Shown here: positions 25,568 through 33,777 of the stretch, piece by piece | Layout: every line of letters begins with the position of its first letter | How positions within the stretch are numbered: position 1 is the stretch's first letter | Assembly (NCBI RefSeq): GCF_014696825.1 | Contig: NZ_JACJQU010000002.1 | Coordinates: forward strand, 744,001 to 808,000 | From: Anabaena sphaerica FACHB-251 | GTDB lineage: Bacteria > Cyanobacteriota > Cyanobacteriia > Cyanobacteriales > Nostocaceae | DNA length: 64,000 nucleotides | Direction: 5' to 3' | Notes under the pieces: generated by a model | Seen by the model: the letters and a program-made list of their open reading frames with translations, nothing else | The model's database searches: none | Told to the model about the DNA's origin: nothing | Position numbers and translations under genes: made by a program

Positions 25568-27496
25568 ATGGAAGCATCTTTTCAAATTACCCTACAGATG
25601 GTGTTCACAGTCCTGGCAGGCATCAGCGCCCAGGTGATGGCGGCATACTTCAAGCTGCCCAGCATCGTCTTATTACTCTTGTTAGGCATCATCTTGGGTG
25701 CTGATGGGATTGGACTACTGCATCCCCATCTGCTAGGAACAGGATTAGAAGTAATTGTCTCCCTAGCAACGGCAATTATCTTGTTTGAAGGCGGGCTGAA
25801 ATTGGATCTACGGGAGATGGGCAGAGTTTCACTCAGTTTACAATTGCTTGTCACCCTGGGAACCTTAATAACGCTGCTAGGGGGCAGTATGGCGGCTCAC
25901 TGGCTGGGAGAATTTCCCTGGAGTATAGCTTTTCTCTATGCTTCCATAGTCGTTGTCACCGGACCAACAGTGGTTGGACCACTGCTCAAACAAATTAACG
26001 TAGATAGACAAGTAGCAACCCTGTTGGAAGGCGAAGGTGTTTTAATCGACCCAGTGGGAGCTATTCTGGCTTATGTTGTCTTGGATACGATTTTGAATGG
26101 CGATGCTGACCCGGTTAACGCCATCATGGGTTTAATATTGCGTTTGGGTGTGGGATCAATGATTGGGGGTGTTGGCGGTTATCTGATGAGTTGGATTTTC
26201 AAACGCGCCAATTTTCTCTCTTTTGAACTGAAAAACCTGGTGGTTTTAGCGGTGCTGTGGGGTTTGTTTACCCTAGCGCAAACTATTCGCAGCGAGTCAG
26301 GAATTATGACTACAGTCGTTGCCGGTGCAGTATTTGCTAACTCATCAGTTCCTGAAGAACGTCTGTTGCGAAGCTTTAAGAATCAGCTGACAATTCTGAG
26401 TGTTTCTGTACTGTTTATCCTCCTAGCAGCTGATTTATCCATAGCCAGTGTGTTGGCCTTGGGTTGGGGTAGTTTATTTACTGTTTTGGTATTGATGTTC
26501 GTGGTTCGCCCGATTAACATTCTGTTGTGTACTTGGAACAGTAATCTTAATTGGCGACAAAAACTTTTTTTAAGTTGGGTAGCACCTAGAGGAATAGTTT
26601 CTGCCTCTGTGGCTTCTTTATTTGCAATTTCCCTAACACAAAGGGGCGTTAATGGTGGCGATGCTATTAAAGCTCTGGTGTTTCTGACCATTATCATGAC
26701 TGTTTTTTGTCAAGGGTTAACAGCAGGCTGGCTAGTTAAGTGGTTACGAATCACTTCTAAAGATGCCACTGGAGCGGTGATAGTGGGTTGTAATCCCTTG
26801 AGTTTATTGATTTCCCGCTTTTTTCAAGAACGGGGGGAAAGCGTGGTCATGATTGACACTGACTCCCAGTATTTTGCTCAAGCTGAAGCTCAAAATCTGC
26901 GGGTGATTGCTAGTAGTGCGCTGGATGCAGAGGTTTTGGAGGAGGCAGGAATTGCTTCTATGGGTACTTTTTTGGCTATGACTAATAATGGCGAAGTCAA
27001 TTTTGTGTTAGCACAACGGGCAGCGGAGGAATTTAACCCACCCCGTGTTTTAGCAGTATTTCCCCGTGATCCTCAAGCTTCTACCTCAGTCAATAGTAGC
27101 AATAGTAGAGTTAATCAAGCTTTTGTCTCTGACTTACCCATTAAAACCTGGAATGAATATTTAAATGACGGCCGGGTGAAGTTGGGGACAACGACTTTAA
27201 ATGAGGCAGAATTTGCTGTTCAGCAGGAGCATATACAGGAAAAGATTCGGACTGGTGTGTTAGTACCCCTCTTGCTAGAAAGAGAAGAACGCCTACAGGT
27301 AATGTCAGTGAATCAAGATTGGGAAGTAGGCGATCGCATTATCTACCTGTTGTACGATTCCAGACCAAATCTTTTAAAACGTTTATCTGGTGCTAGTCAA
27401 TCTACAGTCTTGGCTTTAGAAACTTTACCAGAAGTAGAAGAAGTACCTACTGCTAAATTTTCTCAACTTTCTGCTACTGAAGCATCTGGCAATTGA
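25568..27496 (+). CDS. CPA1-type Na+(K+)/H+ antiporter with RCK/TrkA-N domain
   Basis: 642 residues. The first ~385 form about 12 helices of the monovalent cation:proton antiporter-1 family, with LPSIVLLLLLGIILG, FEGGLKLDLREM, and the ion-binding region GEGVLIDPVGAILAY plus WVAPRGIVSASVASLF. Residues about 395-515 resemble a TrkA-N/RCK domain (AVIVGCNPLSLLISRFFQER, then VVMIDTDSQY), although the dinucleotide Gly motif is weak. A TrkA-C-like tail follows. Located in plasma or thylakoid membrane; exchanges Na+ or K+ for H+. Its 3' end overlaps the convergent PetB-like gene by 34 bp. Confidence 0.9.
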   Translation: MEASFQITLQMVFTVLAGISAQVMAAYFKLPSIVLLLLLGIILGADGIGLLHPHLLGTGLEVIVSLATAIILFEGGLKLDLREMGRVSLSLQLLVTLGTLITLLGGSMAAHWLGEFPWSIAFLYASIVVVTGPTVVGPLLKQINVDRQVATLLEGEGVLIDPVGAILAYVVLDTILNGDADPVNAIMGLILRLGVGSMIGGVGGYLMSWIFKRANFLSFELKNLVVLAVLWGLFTLAQTIRSESGIMTTVVAGAVFANSSVPEERLLRSFKNQLTILSVSVLFILLAADLSIASVLALGWGSLFTVLVLMFVVRPINILLCTWNSNLNWRQKLFLSWVAPRGIVSASVASLFAISLTQRGVNGGDAIKALVFLTIIMTVFCQGLTAGWLVKWLRITSKDATGAVIVGCNPLSLLISRFFQERGESVVMIDTDSQYFAQAEAQNLRVIASSALDAEVLEEAGIASMGTFLAMTNNGEVNFVLAQRAAEEFNPPRVLAVFPRDPQASTSVNSSNSRVNQAFVSDLPIKTWNEYLNDGRVKLGTTTLNEAEFAVQQEHIQEKIRTGVLVPLLLEREERLQVMSVNQDWEVGDRIIYLLYDSRPNLLKRLSGASQSTVLALETLPEVEEVPTAKFSQLSATEASGN

Positions 27497-28098
27497 AAGT
27501 CAATATTTTCTTGATACATTTCTTTCTCTTGCCATAGCAAAGCAGATAAATGCACTATTGCCAAAATCAGGGTAGTAAAAGCAATCACGTAGCTGTTGAT
27601 AGCATACAGGTGTTGTACTGTTAATGTATTAATAGCTCCACCACCCGTTAATATATCTCGCAGTTGTCCACCAATGACAGGGATGGCTTCGATGGTTCCT
27701 AACTCAATTTGAAATCGCCAGTATCCTTCTTGATTCCAGCCCAGGAGCATAGCTGTCCAATCTAAACCAATAGCACACAGGGTAAATAAAATGCCGCTAA
27801 TCCAAGCTGTCAGCCAACTCTGACGAAATTGCCGACCGAGAAACATGACAACGATATCAATGAGTGCGATCGCAATCATGGCATTACCAGCAATCTCATG
27901 CGCTCTGTAAAATAACCAACCATAAGCTACTTGAGTATTGATCATCTCCAATGAATGATAAGCACCTCCGGCTGTTGGTTCGTAGTAAAAAGACAGTAAA
28001 ACCCCCGTCGAAGCGTAAATGAGGTACAGGGTAAAAATTACGACGGCTAATAGCGTCGCTACTCGTCGCCAAATCCAATCCAACTGGGTAGTTTGCAT
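27463..28098 (-). CDS. PetB-like cytochrome b6 paralogue with missing heme ligands
   Basis: 211 residues, four helices, aligning end to end with cytochrome b6 (PetB): TGVLLSFYYEPT matches TGFAMTFYYKPT, then YGWLFYRAHEIAG, EGYWRFQIELGTIEAIPVIG, and TLTVQHLYAINSYV. Of the four His that hold the two b hemes in PetB, the first (RAH) and last (AIVHLSA) are kept, but the second is Asp (LIDIVV) and the third is Asn (AINSYV). Each heme pair thus loses one ligand. It is a paralogue of the cytochrome bf subunit with unknown, possibly non-redox or altered heme-binding, role. Alignment was made by hand from memory of PetB. Confidence 0.82.
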   Translation of the reverse strand: MQTTQLDWIWRRVATLLAVVIFTLYLIYASTGVLLSFYYEPTAGGAYHSLEMINTQVAYGWLFYRAHEIAGNAMIAIALIDIVVMFLGRQFRQSWLTAWISGILFTLCAIGLDWTAMLLGWNQEGYWRFQIELGTIEAIPVIGGQLRDILTGGGAINTLTVQHLYAINSYVIAFTTLILAIVHLSALLWQEKEMYQENIDFQLPDASVAES

Positions 28099-28173
28099 GG
28101 ACGAACCCTCTTTAGTTGATCAATTGTGTCTTTATATTAAAATCTTAACATTTTTTAAGAATATATACTTATT

Positions 28174-28307
28174 GCCAGATCAAGGAGGCTTCGCCGTGAG
28201 CGTCAGCCGATAGCTTGCGTGGCGTAGCCATACGGTACAGAATCTAAATTGAAACCTATACACAAAGACAGTTTTACTCCTGACTCCTGACTTCTGACTA
28301 CTGCTGT
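28174..28307. repeat. Dispersed repeat, copy 2 (with nested insert)
   Basis: Same unit as 21995-22083 but with a nested palindromic sequence (GCTTCGCCGTGAGCG... GCGTGGCGTAGCCATACG) before GTACAGAATC. The rest of the spacer 28099-28775 is AT-rich; a weak copy of CCGGGAGCCGGAGGCATACCG lies at about 28384-28405. No gene seen. Confidence 0.7.
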
Positions 28308-28775
28308 ATATAATACCTATTGCCAGATCTATACCCTACCCCAATCCTGCAATTTACTGAGAGTCACGGAATATCGTATGCCTTCCGGGAGCCGGAGGCA
28401 TACCGCAGAGGACACAGAGGAATAAGAGTTGGGAAGAGTGTTTGCAAAAAATCAACGCTGAAGATAATTTAAATATTCCTGTTTTAAATGCCAATATTAG
28501 GAAGTTATTATTTGTTAGTTAGAGACACCATTCTCTATAATGGCAATATAATTTAAGATATAAAATCCTTAGTACAGTAAGGCAGAAATGGCCTTATCTA
28601 GCCATAGACATCTCCGACAAATATTGTGGAGAGGTTCCATGTAACTTTTCTACAAAACGCATATTTGATTTTCACAAGATGTCTAATAGATAAAAAAGTA
28701 GATTCTATGAGTTTTACAGCCTTCTGCCTGATTGGACTAGTTAACTGCAACCGAGCCGAGTGAACGATAACAGCT

Positions 28776-30185
28776 ATGTCTTACGTCTCCCTGCTGAAAA
28801 ATGTACCAGAAATATTAAGCCAACCAACTGGGATAGCAGCTATAGCCTCTCTTGGCATCCACGGTGCTATTGCTTTGATTGTGCCATTAATGCCTGTTGA
28901 TTCCAGTAAATCCCCGCAAACTGATTCCACAAAAGCAGTAGGATTAATGGAATTGAGTTCGGCTGACCAAAACAGATTGCCACAAACTGCCGATACATCC
29001 CAAGTTGCTTTACAACAACCCCTACTACCGCTACAACCACAAATTCCTCTACCGAACTTTGGCAACGAACCAGCAATCATCCCACCTTTAGAACCAGCTT
29101 TACCTAGCCAGCAGGTATTGCCACCCATCCCTACATCATCGGCGAACTATAATTCTCCTTACTTGCCTAGAAGGCAGCCTACCCAAAGATATACTAAAAA
29201 CGATTTTAGAACCCAAGTTTCTAATTACCGTCTCAGAAGTACATTCTCTCCCACAGCTTCTCCTTTTGTTGATGATATAGATGCCAAAATTAGAGAAACC
29301 CAACCACTGAATATAAACAGGTTGCCACAAGTTCAAGCAGATAATAAATTACCTGCTGAACCGCTAATTAACCCATCTCCCGATGCTATTGACATTGGCT
29401 CTACGACAGCACCACAAGGAGTTACTGAACCACAAAAAATTCAGTTAGGAGATAGCCCAGTTCAAATTGCGGCAAATTCTCCATCTGATCTCCCTGCTGA
29501 ACTATCTGTACAAGGTAAAGGTCAATTATTATCAGCAGCACCGATTGTACTACCATCACCAGAAACTTCAGCACAGCCACAAGGGGAAGTTCCAACTTTC
29601 AGCCAGGCTGACTCTCAAGGTAAGAAAAGCGAACAGTTACTGGCCAACCTGAACTCTTATAACACCCTGAGAAAAACAATTCGGGAAGAATACCCCAACG
29701 TCAAGGAACAAGCAGTCATTCGTGAAACTATCTCTACAAATAAACGAGATATGGAAGGTACTGTTTTGGGTCGATTAGTTGTAGATCCTGACGGTAAGGT
29801 CGTGGATATCAAGTTCCAAGATAGGTCAGTAGCTCCTGAACTGCAATCCAAAACCAGGGAATTTTTTAACGCCAATCCACCTAAAGCTGAGAAACGAATT
29901 AGCTCTTATCCTTTCCAACTCAGGTTTAAAAATAATAGCGATAATAATATTCCCCAAAAAACTCAAGAGCTAAAACCTTCACAAAATCCAAATGCTCAAA
30001 AAGTATCTGAGCCACAAGAAAGAAAAAATCAGCCGAATAATCAAGCTGTGATTATTCCCAACTCTTCTGCGACACCTCTAGTCAGTGAGGATAAACCTAC
30101 TTTCTCAACTGAATCTGCTCAAAAGCTAATAAAACAGTTACGTCAAGTCAAAGAAGAAAGACAAGACTCAAATCAAGAAAAATAA
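28776..30185 (+). CDS. TonB-like energy-transducer protein
   Basis: 469 residues. A single hydrophobic segment at about 20-42 (AAIASLGIHGAIALIVPLMP) follows a short cytoplasmic start, then a long Pro/Gln-rich stretch (about 45-290), and a C-terminal domain at about 300-390 with the TonB-C pattern GTVLGRLVVDPDGKVVDIKF followed by EFFNANPP. A charged low-complexity tail (about 395-469) follows. This architecture fits a TonB-type protein that spans the periplasm to power outer-membrane receptors. No ExbB/ExbD or receptor gene lies next to it. The long tail after the TonB-like domain is unusual. Confidence 0.72.
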   Translation: MSYVSLLKNVPEILSQPTGIAAIASLGIHGAIALIVPLMPVDSSKSPQTDSTKAVGLMELSSADQNRLPQTADTSQVALQQPLLPLQPQIPLPNFGNEPAIIPPLEPALPSQQVLPPIPTSSANYNSPYLPRRQPTQRYTKNDFRTQVSNYRLRSTFSPTASPFVDDIDAKIRETQPLNINRLPQVQADNKLPAEPLINPSPDAIDIGSTTAPQGVTEPQKIQLGDSPVQIAANSPSDLPAELSVQGKGQLLSAAPIVLPSPETSAQPQGEVPTFSQADSQGKKSEQLLANLNSYNTLRKTIREEYPNVKEQAVIRETISTNKRDMEGTVLGRLVVDPDGKVVDIKFQDRSVAPELQSKTREFFNANPPKAEKRISSYPFQLRFKNNSDNNIPQKTQELKPSQNPNAQKVSEPQERKNQPNNQAVIIPNSSATPLVSEDKPTFSTESAQKLIKQLRQVKEERQDSNQEK

Positions 30186-30200
30186 CATCATCAAATTTTG

Positions 30201-30383
30201 ACATTCTCCCCACCTTACTTCGTAAAAGGTGGGGACTCTAAAGATCGCTCTTTAGGTTTTCTCTTTCCACGAGTTGACTTGCGTAAACGCCTCAATTAGC
30301 TTTCATCCCCGGCTTAAAAGACATCAACCCCTAAAAATTTCTGGGGTTTTTAAGAGTTGATTTTGGGGTTTTCAGCCTATTTT
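30201..30383 (-). mobile_element. ORF-less IS200/IS605-type MITE
   Basis: On the minus strand it begins AAAATAGGCTGAAAACCCC, a left-end motif shared with the tnpB relic near 2145-2160, and ends with a strong stem (AAGGTGGGG/CCCCACCTT arms, 30208-30216 and 30226-30234) followed by GAATGTCAA, matching the 1502-1530 right end in layout. There is no coding capacity. Its hairpin lies 22 bp after the TonB-like gene and may serve as that gene's terminator. A further IS-end fragment (AGGGCTTGCTGAATAAA) lies at about 30475-30491; no gene is seen from 30186 to 30640. Confidence 0.55.
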
Positions 30384-30640
30384 ATGATAAGTACCTGAGC
30401 AAAATTAATTTAGCATTTTGGGAACAGATCAAAATCTCTATATTGCTGATCTGTTCCCTGTTAAGAGTTGCAAATAGGGCTTGCTGAATAAATTGCAAAA
30501 CTTTACAGGTAAAAGGTTTGAGGCATTTTGACTTTCAAAAAGTGTAAAATTTTATGGCGTGGGAACTTGAAAACCTTACATTTCAGTTTGAGTAGATATG
30601 AGTAGATTTGGATAGTTATTTTTATTCAGTTACCATGATA

Positions 30641-30994
30641 TTACCAGCCTGTTTCAGATTTCTGGAAAACATAAGCGGCCACCTCCAGAATTTCCTGCTC
30701 GCTTAATTTATTTTTGAAGGCGGGCATAGCACTTTTACCCTTCTGAACTTGGTTGATAATAGTTTGGATAGGGTCAGTATCATAATTTTCTAAATATTTT
30801 GATAGTGCTGATTTTTGTAAAGTTTTATGTTCAACGAGGATATTAGCGCCTCCTATATGGCAAGAAGCGCAGTTAGCATTAAAAATTACGCTGCCGGTAG
30901 ATATTTCTGCGGCTAAGGCTTGGTCAATGAATTTGAAGTTAAACAACAGGAACAGGGCGATCGCCAACAATATTTTTAATAAAAGTATTCTCAA
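30641..30994 (-). CDS. Cytochrome c6-like soluble electron carrier
   Basis: Heme c protein carrying electrons in the thylakoid lumen from cytochrome bf to photosystem I or oxidase. Signal peptide of ~30 residues with hydrophobic core LLLKILLAIALFLLFN and cleavage near ALA-AEI, then mature ~87 residues with CASCH, the distal Met in SAMPAF and the C-terminal AAYVFQKSETGW, all as in PetJ. I chose the TTG at 30994 (GAGGAAAA eight bases upstream); the longer ATG frame from 31084 adds a Cys-rich leader unlike the family. Lies downstream of petE on the same strand, 380 bp away. Confidence 0.85.
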   Translation of the reverse strand: MRILLLKILLAIALFLLFNFKFIDQALAAEISTGSVIFNANCASCHIGGANILVEHKTLQKSALSKYLENYDTDPIQTIINQVQKGKSAMPAFKNKLSEQEILEVAAYVFQKSETGW

Positions 30995-31255
30995 GAGATT
31001 TTCCTCGCAACAAGCACACCACAACTGAAAAATATTGGCTAGTAAGCAGTAAATATACGCAAGTATATTGATGGCAGATAGCAATCTGAGATATTTAATA
31101 ACATTTCCAGCTATCGGATCTCTTGTATATTATATAGCCATGGACAGGGTGGTTAGGACATCAATTGATCATAAAACTCCCACTACAAAAGGGTTTTACT
31201 CCTGACCCCTGACTCCTGCTATAATACGGAATTTTAGCAACCTGGATAAAAATTA

Positions 31256-31308
31256 GCGGTAACTAGTTTAACCCTCTATTTTTACCCAGAGATCAAACTT
31301 GTTACCGC
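31256..31308 (-). terminator. Large stem-loop downstream of petE
   Basis: GCGGTAACTAGTTT (31256-31269) pairs with AAACTTGTTACCGC (31295-31308) with one mismatch. On the minus strand it lies 67 bp past the petE stop and is followed by TAATTTTTA, so it is a likely petE terminator. Confidence 0.5.
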
Positions 31309-31375
31309 ACCTGATCAGTAGTTTGCGCCACCTAATGAGCAAGAAAAATCATTTGGTGTGAAATTAGCAAGATTA

Positions 31376-31795
31376 TTAGCCTGCAACAGTGATTTTACCA
31401 ACCATACCAGCACCACGGTGAGGTTGACAGTAGAAAACGTAATCACCAGCAGGTGCATCTGCGGGAAAGGTTGTTGTTACCTTCTGTCCAGGATTCAACA
31501 GTAATTTAGTGTGAGACAAAGATGTGGCCAAAGCAGCATCCTTGGCAGGGTTTTTAGCAGCATCAAACACAACGTTATGGGGAGGAACTTTGTTGTTAAG
31601 CCATTCAACTGTGTCACCTGCTTTAATAGTCAACTGTTTAGGCTCAAATACCAAAAGTCCTTTGTCACTACCCAACTTGACCTGATATGTTTCAGCAGAT
31701 GCTGTGGGAGTAAAAATAGCAAAGCTGCTAACAACTAAAAGAACAGTCAACACAGCTAAGGTCAAGCGTCTCCAACTGGTGGCAATTAATTTCAT
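31376..31795 (-). CDS. petE: Plastocyanin
   Basis: 139 residues. Small blue-copper protein in the thylakoid lumen that shuttles electrons between cytochrome bf and photosystem I, replacing cytochrome c6 when copper is available. A 34-residue signal peptide (hydrophobic [18 protein letters not shown], cleavage at ASA-ETY) precedes the mature protein. All copper ligands are present: His in VPPHNVVF, then Cys, His and Met in [12 protein letters not shown]. Ribosome site GGAGAGAGCC-like before ATG. Clustered with a cytochrome c6-like gene and psbV. Confidence 0.97.
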   Translation of the reverse strand: MKLIATSWRRLTLAVLTVLLVVSSFAIFTPTASAETYQVKLGSDKGLLVFEPKQLTIKAGDTVEWLNNKVPPHNVVFDAAKNPAKDAALATSLSHTKLLLNPGQKVTTTFPADAPAGDYVFYCQPHRGAGMVGKITVAG

Positions 31796-31858
31796 GGCTC
31801 TCTCCTGAGATATAGTTTTATTTTCCTGTTCTTATTTTAAATACAATTAACACCAAAT

Positions 31859-31873
31859 ATGACAATCTGTCAT
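31859..31873. promoter_or_regulatory. Palindrome upstream of petE
   Basis: ATGACA-ATC-TGTCAT, centred 71 bp before the petE start. Its ACA-N3-TGT core resembles operators of BlaI/CopY-type repressors, the family of the cyanobacterial copper regulator PetR. Binding is inference. Confidence 0.4.
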
Positions 31874-32111
31874 AGATGAAATTTTTTTTTTAAGAATTGG
31901 CGGTTATCAATAGCAAAGTACGGACTAAAATACAAAGTTCCCAATCCTGCTTCCAGAGAGCAAATTCAAGTAGAAGCAGTAAGCATAAGCAACCAAAGAT
32001 GACAATTCAAGCAAATGCACGTAAGGATTCAGGACTAGGAACTGAGATTTTTCCACAGTAAGGGCAAGATTGCCCCTACTTCACTGAGTAAGAAGGCTTA
32101 TTAGCAGATGT

Positions 32112-32603
32112 TTAGTAATGAATCTTACCACCACCCCATCTAATACCAACAATTTTTGGTTGAACGAGAATGTGACCTGCGATCGCACTCAAGTCATCAT
32201 CTGTCAGGTTTCTCATTTCTGTAAAGATATCCGCGCTCTTAATGCTGGGATGTAATTCAGAAATCTCCACTTCACCGTCATAAGTTGTGGGATTTTTCAT
32301 GTAGTCTACCAACCCTTCAATGTTGTCACGTTTGGGTGTAGCTAAAGCCAAAGCTTCTGGTTCCAGTCCCACGTTTTGGTTAGTTTTGGTTACACCCCCA
32401 GCATGACATTGAGCGCAGGTGTCATTAAATAATCTTTTACCTTTTGCCAGTTGTGACAGGCTAATGACAACAGTATCACCCTTGTCATTCAATGGTACGG
32501 TTCTGACAGTTTCACTCAGTTCCACCGCTGTTGCACTACCAATGAATAGCTGAAACGTCAGCAAAACAGTAGCAACAACAACGCCAATCAGTCTTCTAAA
32601 CAT
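32112..32603 (-). CDS. psbV: Cytochrome c550, photosystem II extrinsic protein
   Basis: 163 residues. Lumenal protein that binds the oxygen-evolving side of photosystem II and stabilises the Mn cluster. Signal peptide about 1-26 (cleavage after ATA-VEL), mature protein with heme site CAQCH and the second axial His in EISELHPSIKSADIF; it ends GIRWGGGKIHY as in PsbV. Not to be confused with PsbV2, which has a different tail. Promoter region to the right is AT-rich. The spacer between it and petE holds a GTAAGGGCAA/TTGCCCCTAC stem (about 32058-32080), a likely terminator for psbV. Confidence 0.97.
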   Translation of the reverse strand: MFRRLIGVVVATVLLTFQLFIGSATAVELSETVRTVPLNDKGDTVVISLSQLAKGKRLFNDTCAQCHAGGVTKTNQNVGLEPEALALATPKRDNIEGLVDYMKNPTTYDGEVEISELHPSIKSADIFTEMRNLTDDDLSAIAGHILVQPKIVGIRWGGGKIHY

Positions 32604-32940
32604 ATTTCCCCTTCAAGTTTGTAATGCTCAACACAGCTAAGACACCAATAGTTCCAAAAAGCATAGATATTTATCTGATGCTAAAAGTTTGCCGGGTATA
32701 ACGCCGACTGGGAGAACTACAACGCCCCTGATCCTGCGGCTAAAAGCTATCAGGATTACTGTAAGTAAAATATTCTCGCTATCATTAACATCAGCATGAA
32801 TCAGTTTACCATTAGCTGCTCTTCACAGCTGCTGACTCTGAGTTTGTCCATAACTGGCAATGGGATCAGCACTAGCTATGAGAATTGAGACATTTGAAAT
32901 TTTGATACAAAACTTTATAAATATTTTACAAATTGAAAAG
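32604..32940. other. Spacer between psbV and sugar permease with a GC-rich frame
   Basis: Mostly AT-rich and without an evident gene. A 27-codon open stretch at 32685-32768 (plus strand, KFAGYNADWENYNAPDPAAK then SYQDYCK and stop) is more GC-rich than its surroundings and reads like the C-terminus of a protein, but has no start. See findings. Confidence 0.4.
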
Positions 32941-33777
32941 TTAACCTTTTCCACCTGTAAAAGTTACACCTTGAATAAAATAGCGGTTGAAAAAAGCGTA
33001 AATTCCCAAAGCTGGGAGAGTGAAGACCATAGAAGCAGCCATGATGTAATTCCAATAGCTGATATATTGACCTTTAAAACTGTTCAAACCTAGAGGTAGG
33101 GTAAACATCTCCGGGTCAAATAAGATAACCAAAGGTAGTATAAAATTATTCCAACTACCCATAAATACAAAAACTGCCTGTGCTGCTAGTGCTGGTTTAG
33201 CTAGGGGTAAAACAACATCTCGGAAAATCTCCCAGGTGTTAAAACCATCTAATTGGGCTGCTTCTTCTAATTCTTTGGGAAAATTGACGAAAAACTGCCG
33301 CATCATAAAGATAAAGGTGGCGTTTACCATGCTGGGTACAATCATCCCTTGATAGGAATTTAGCCAACCAATGGCTTTTAAAATCAAAAATGTGGGAATT
33401 AAGGTAATTTGTGCGGGTACTGCCAGTACAGCTAAAATCAGGAAAAACCAAAAACGTTTACCCACAAAGCGCAGTCTAGCTAAGGCATAACCAGCCATTG
33501 AATTGAGAAGTAGGTTTAAAAGCGTGGTGGTGAGAGCGATCGCGATACTGTTGAATAACCAACGGAAAAATAGCGGTTCTTGGAAAAAGATTTGTTTGTA
33601 GTTATCGAGAGTAAAATTTTGGGGGATGAAATTTGGCTCACCGTTGATAATTTCTGAGAGCGGCTTAAATGATGCTGAAAGCGCCCACAGGAAAGGAATC
33701 AGGGTAATTATGGCATAAATCGTCAAAAAGAGGTATAAGAGGACTTTGAGATAGGGAAAGCGAGAGATATGAGTCAA
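32941..33777 (-). CDS. Sugar ABC transporter permease, MalG type
   Basis: 278 residues, six helices. Inner-membrane subunit of a CUT1-type carbohydrate importer. The EAA loop that contacts the ATPase is readable as EELEEAAQLDGFNTWEIFRDVVLPLAKPAL. C-terminus ends YFIQGVTFTGGKG, typical of the MalG branch. It overlaps the upstream permease gene by 4 bp, so both are made from one message. No ATP-binding subunit gene lies in the window; CUT1 systems often borrow a shared MsmK/UgpC-type ATPase encoded elsewhere. Confidence 0.9.
   Translation of the reverse strand: MTHISRFPYLKVLLYLFLTIYAIITLIPFLWALSASFKPLSEIINGEPNFIPQNFTLDNYKQIFFQEPLFFRWLFNSIAIALTTTLLNLLLNSMAGYALARLRFVGKRFWFFLILAVLAVPAQITLIPTFLILKAIGWLNSYQGMIVPSMVNATFIFMMRQFFVNFPKELEEAAQLDGFNTWEIFRDVVLPLAKPALAAQAVFVFMGSWNNFILPLVILFDPEMFTLPLGLNSFKGQYISYWNYIMAASMVFTLPALGIYAFFNRYFIQGVTFTGGKG

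Noticed and set aside
32700-32770. GC-rich segment considered as a riboswitch
   Set aside because: No conserved core of a known class such as the B12 box was seen, and it reads better as a coding relic.
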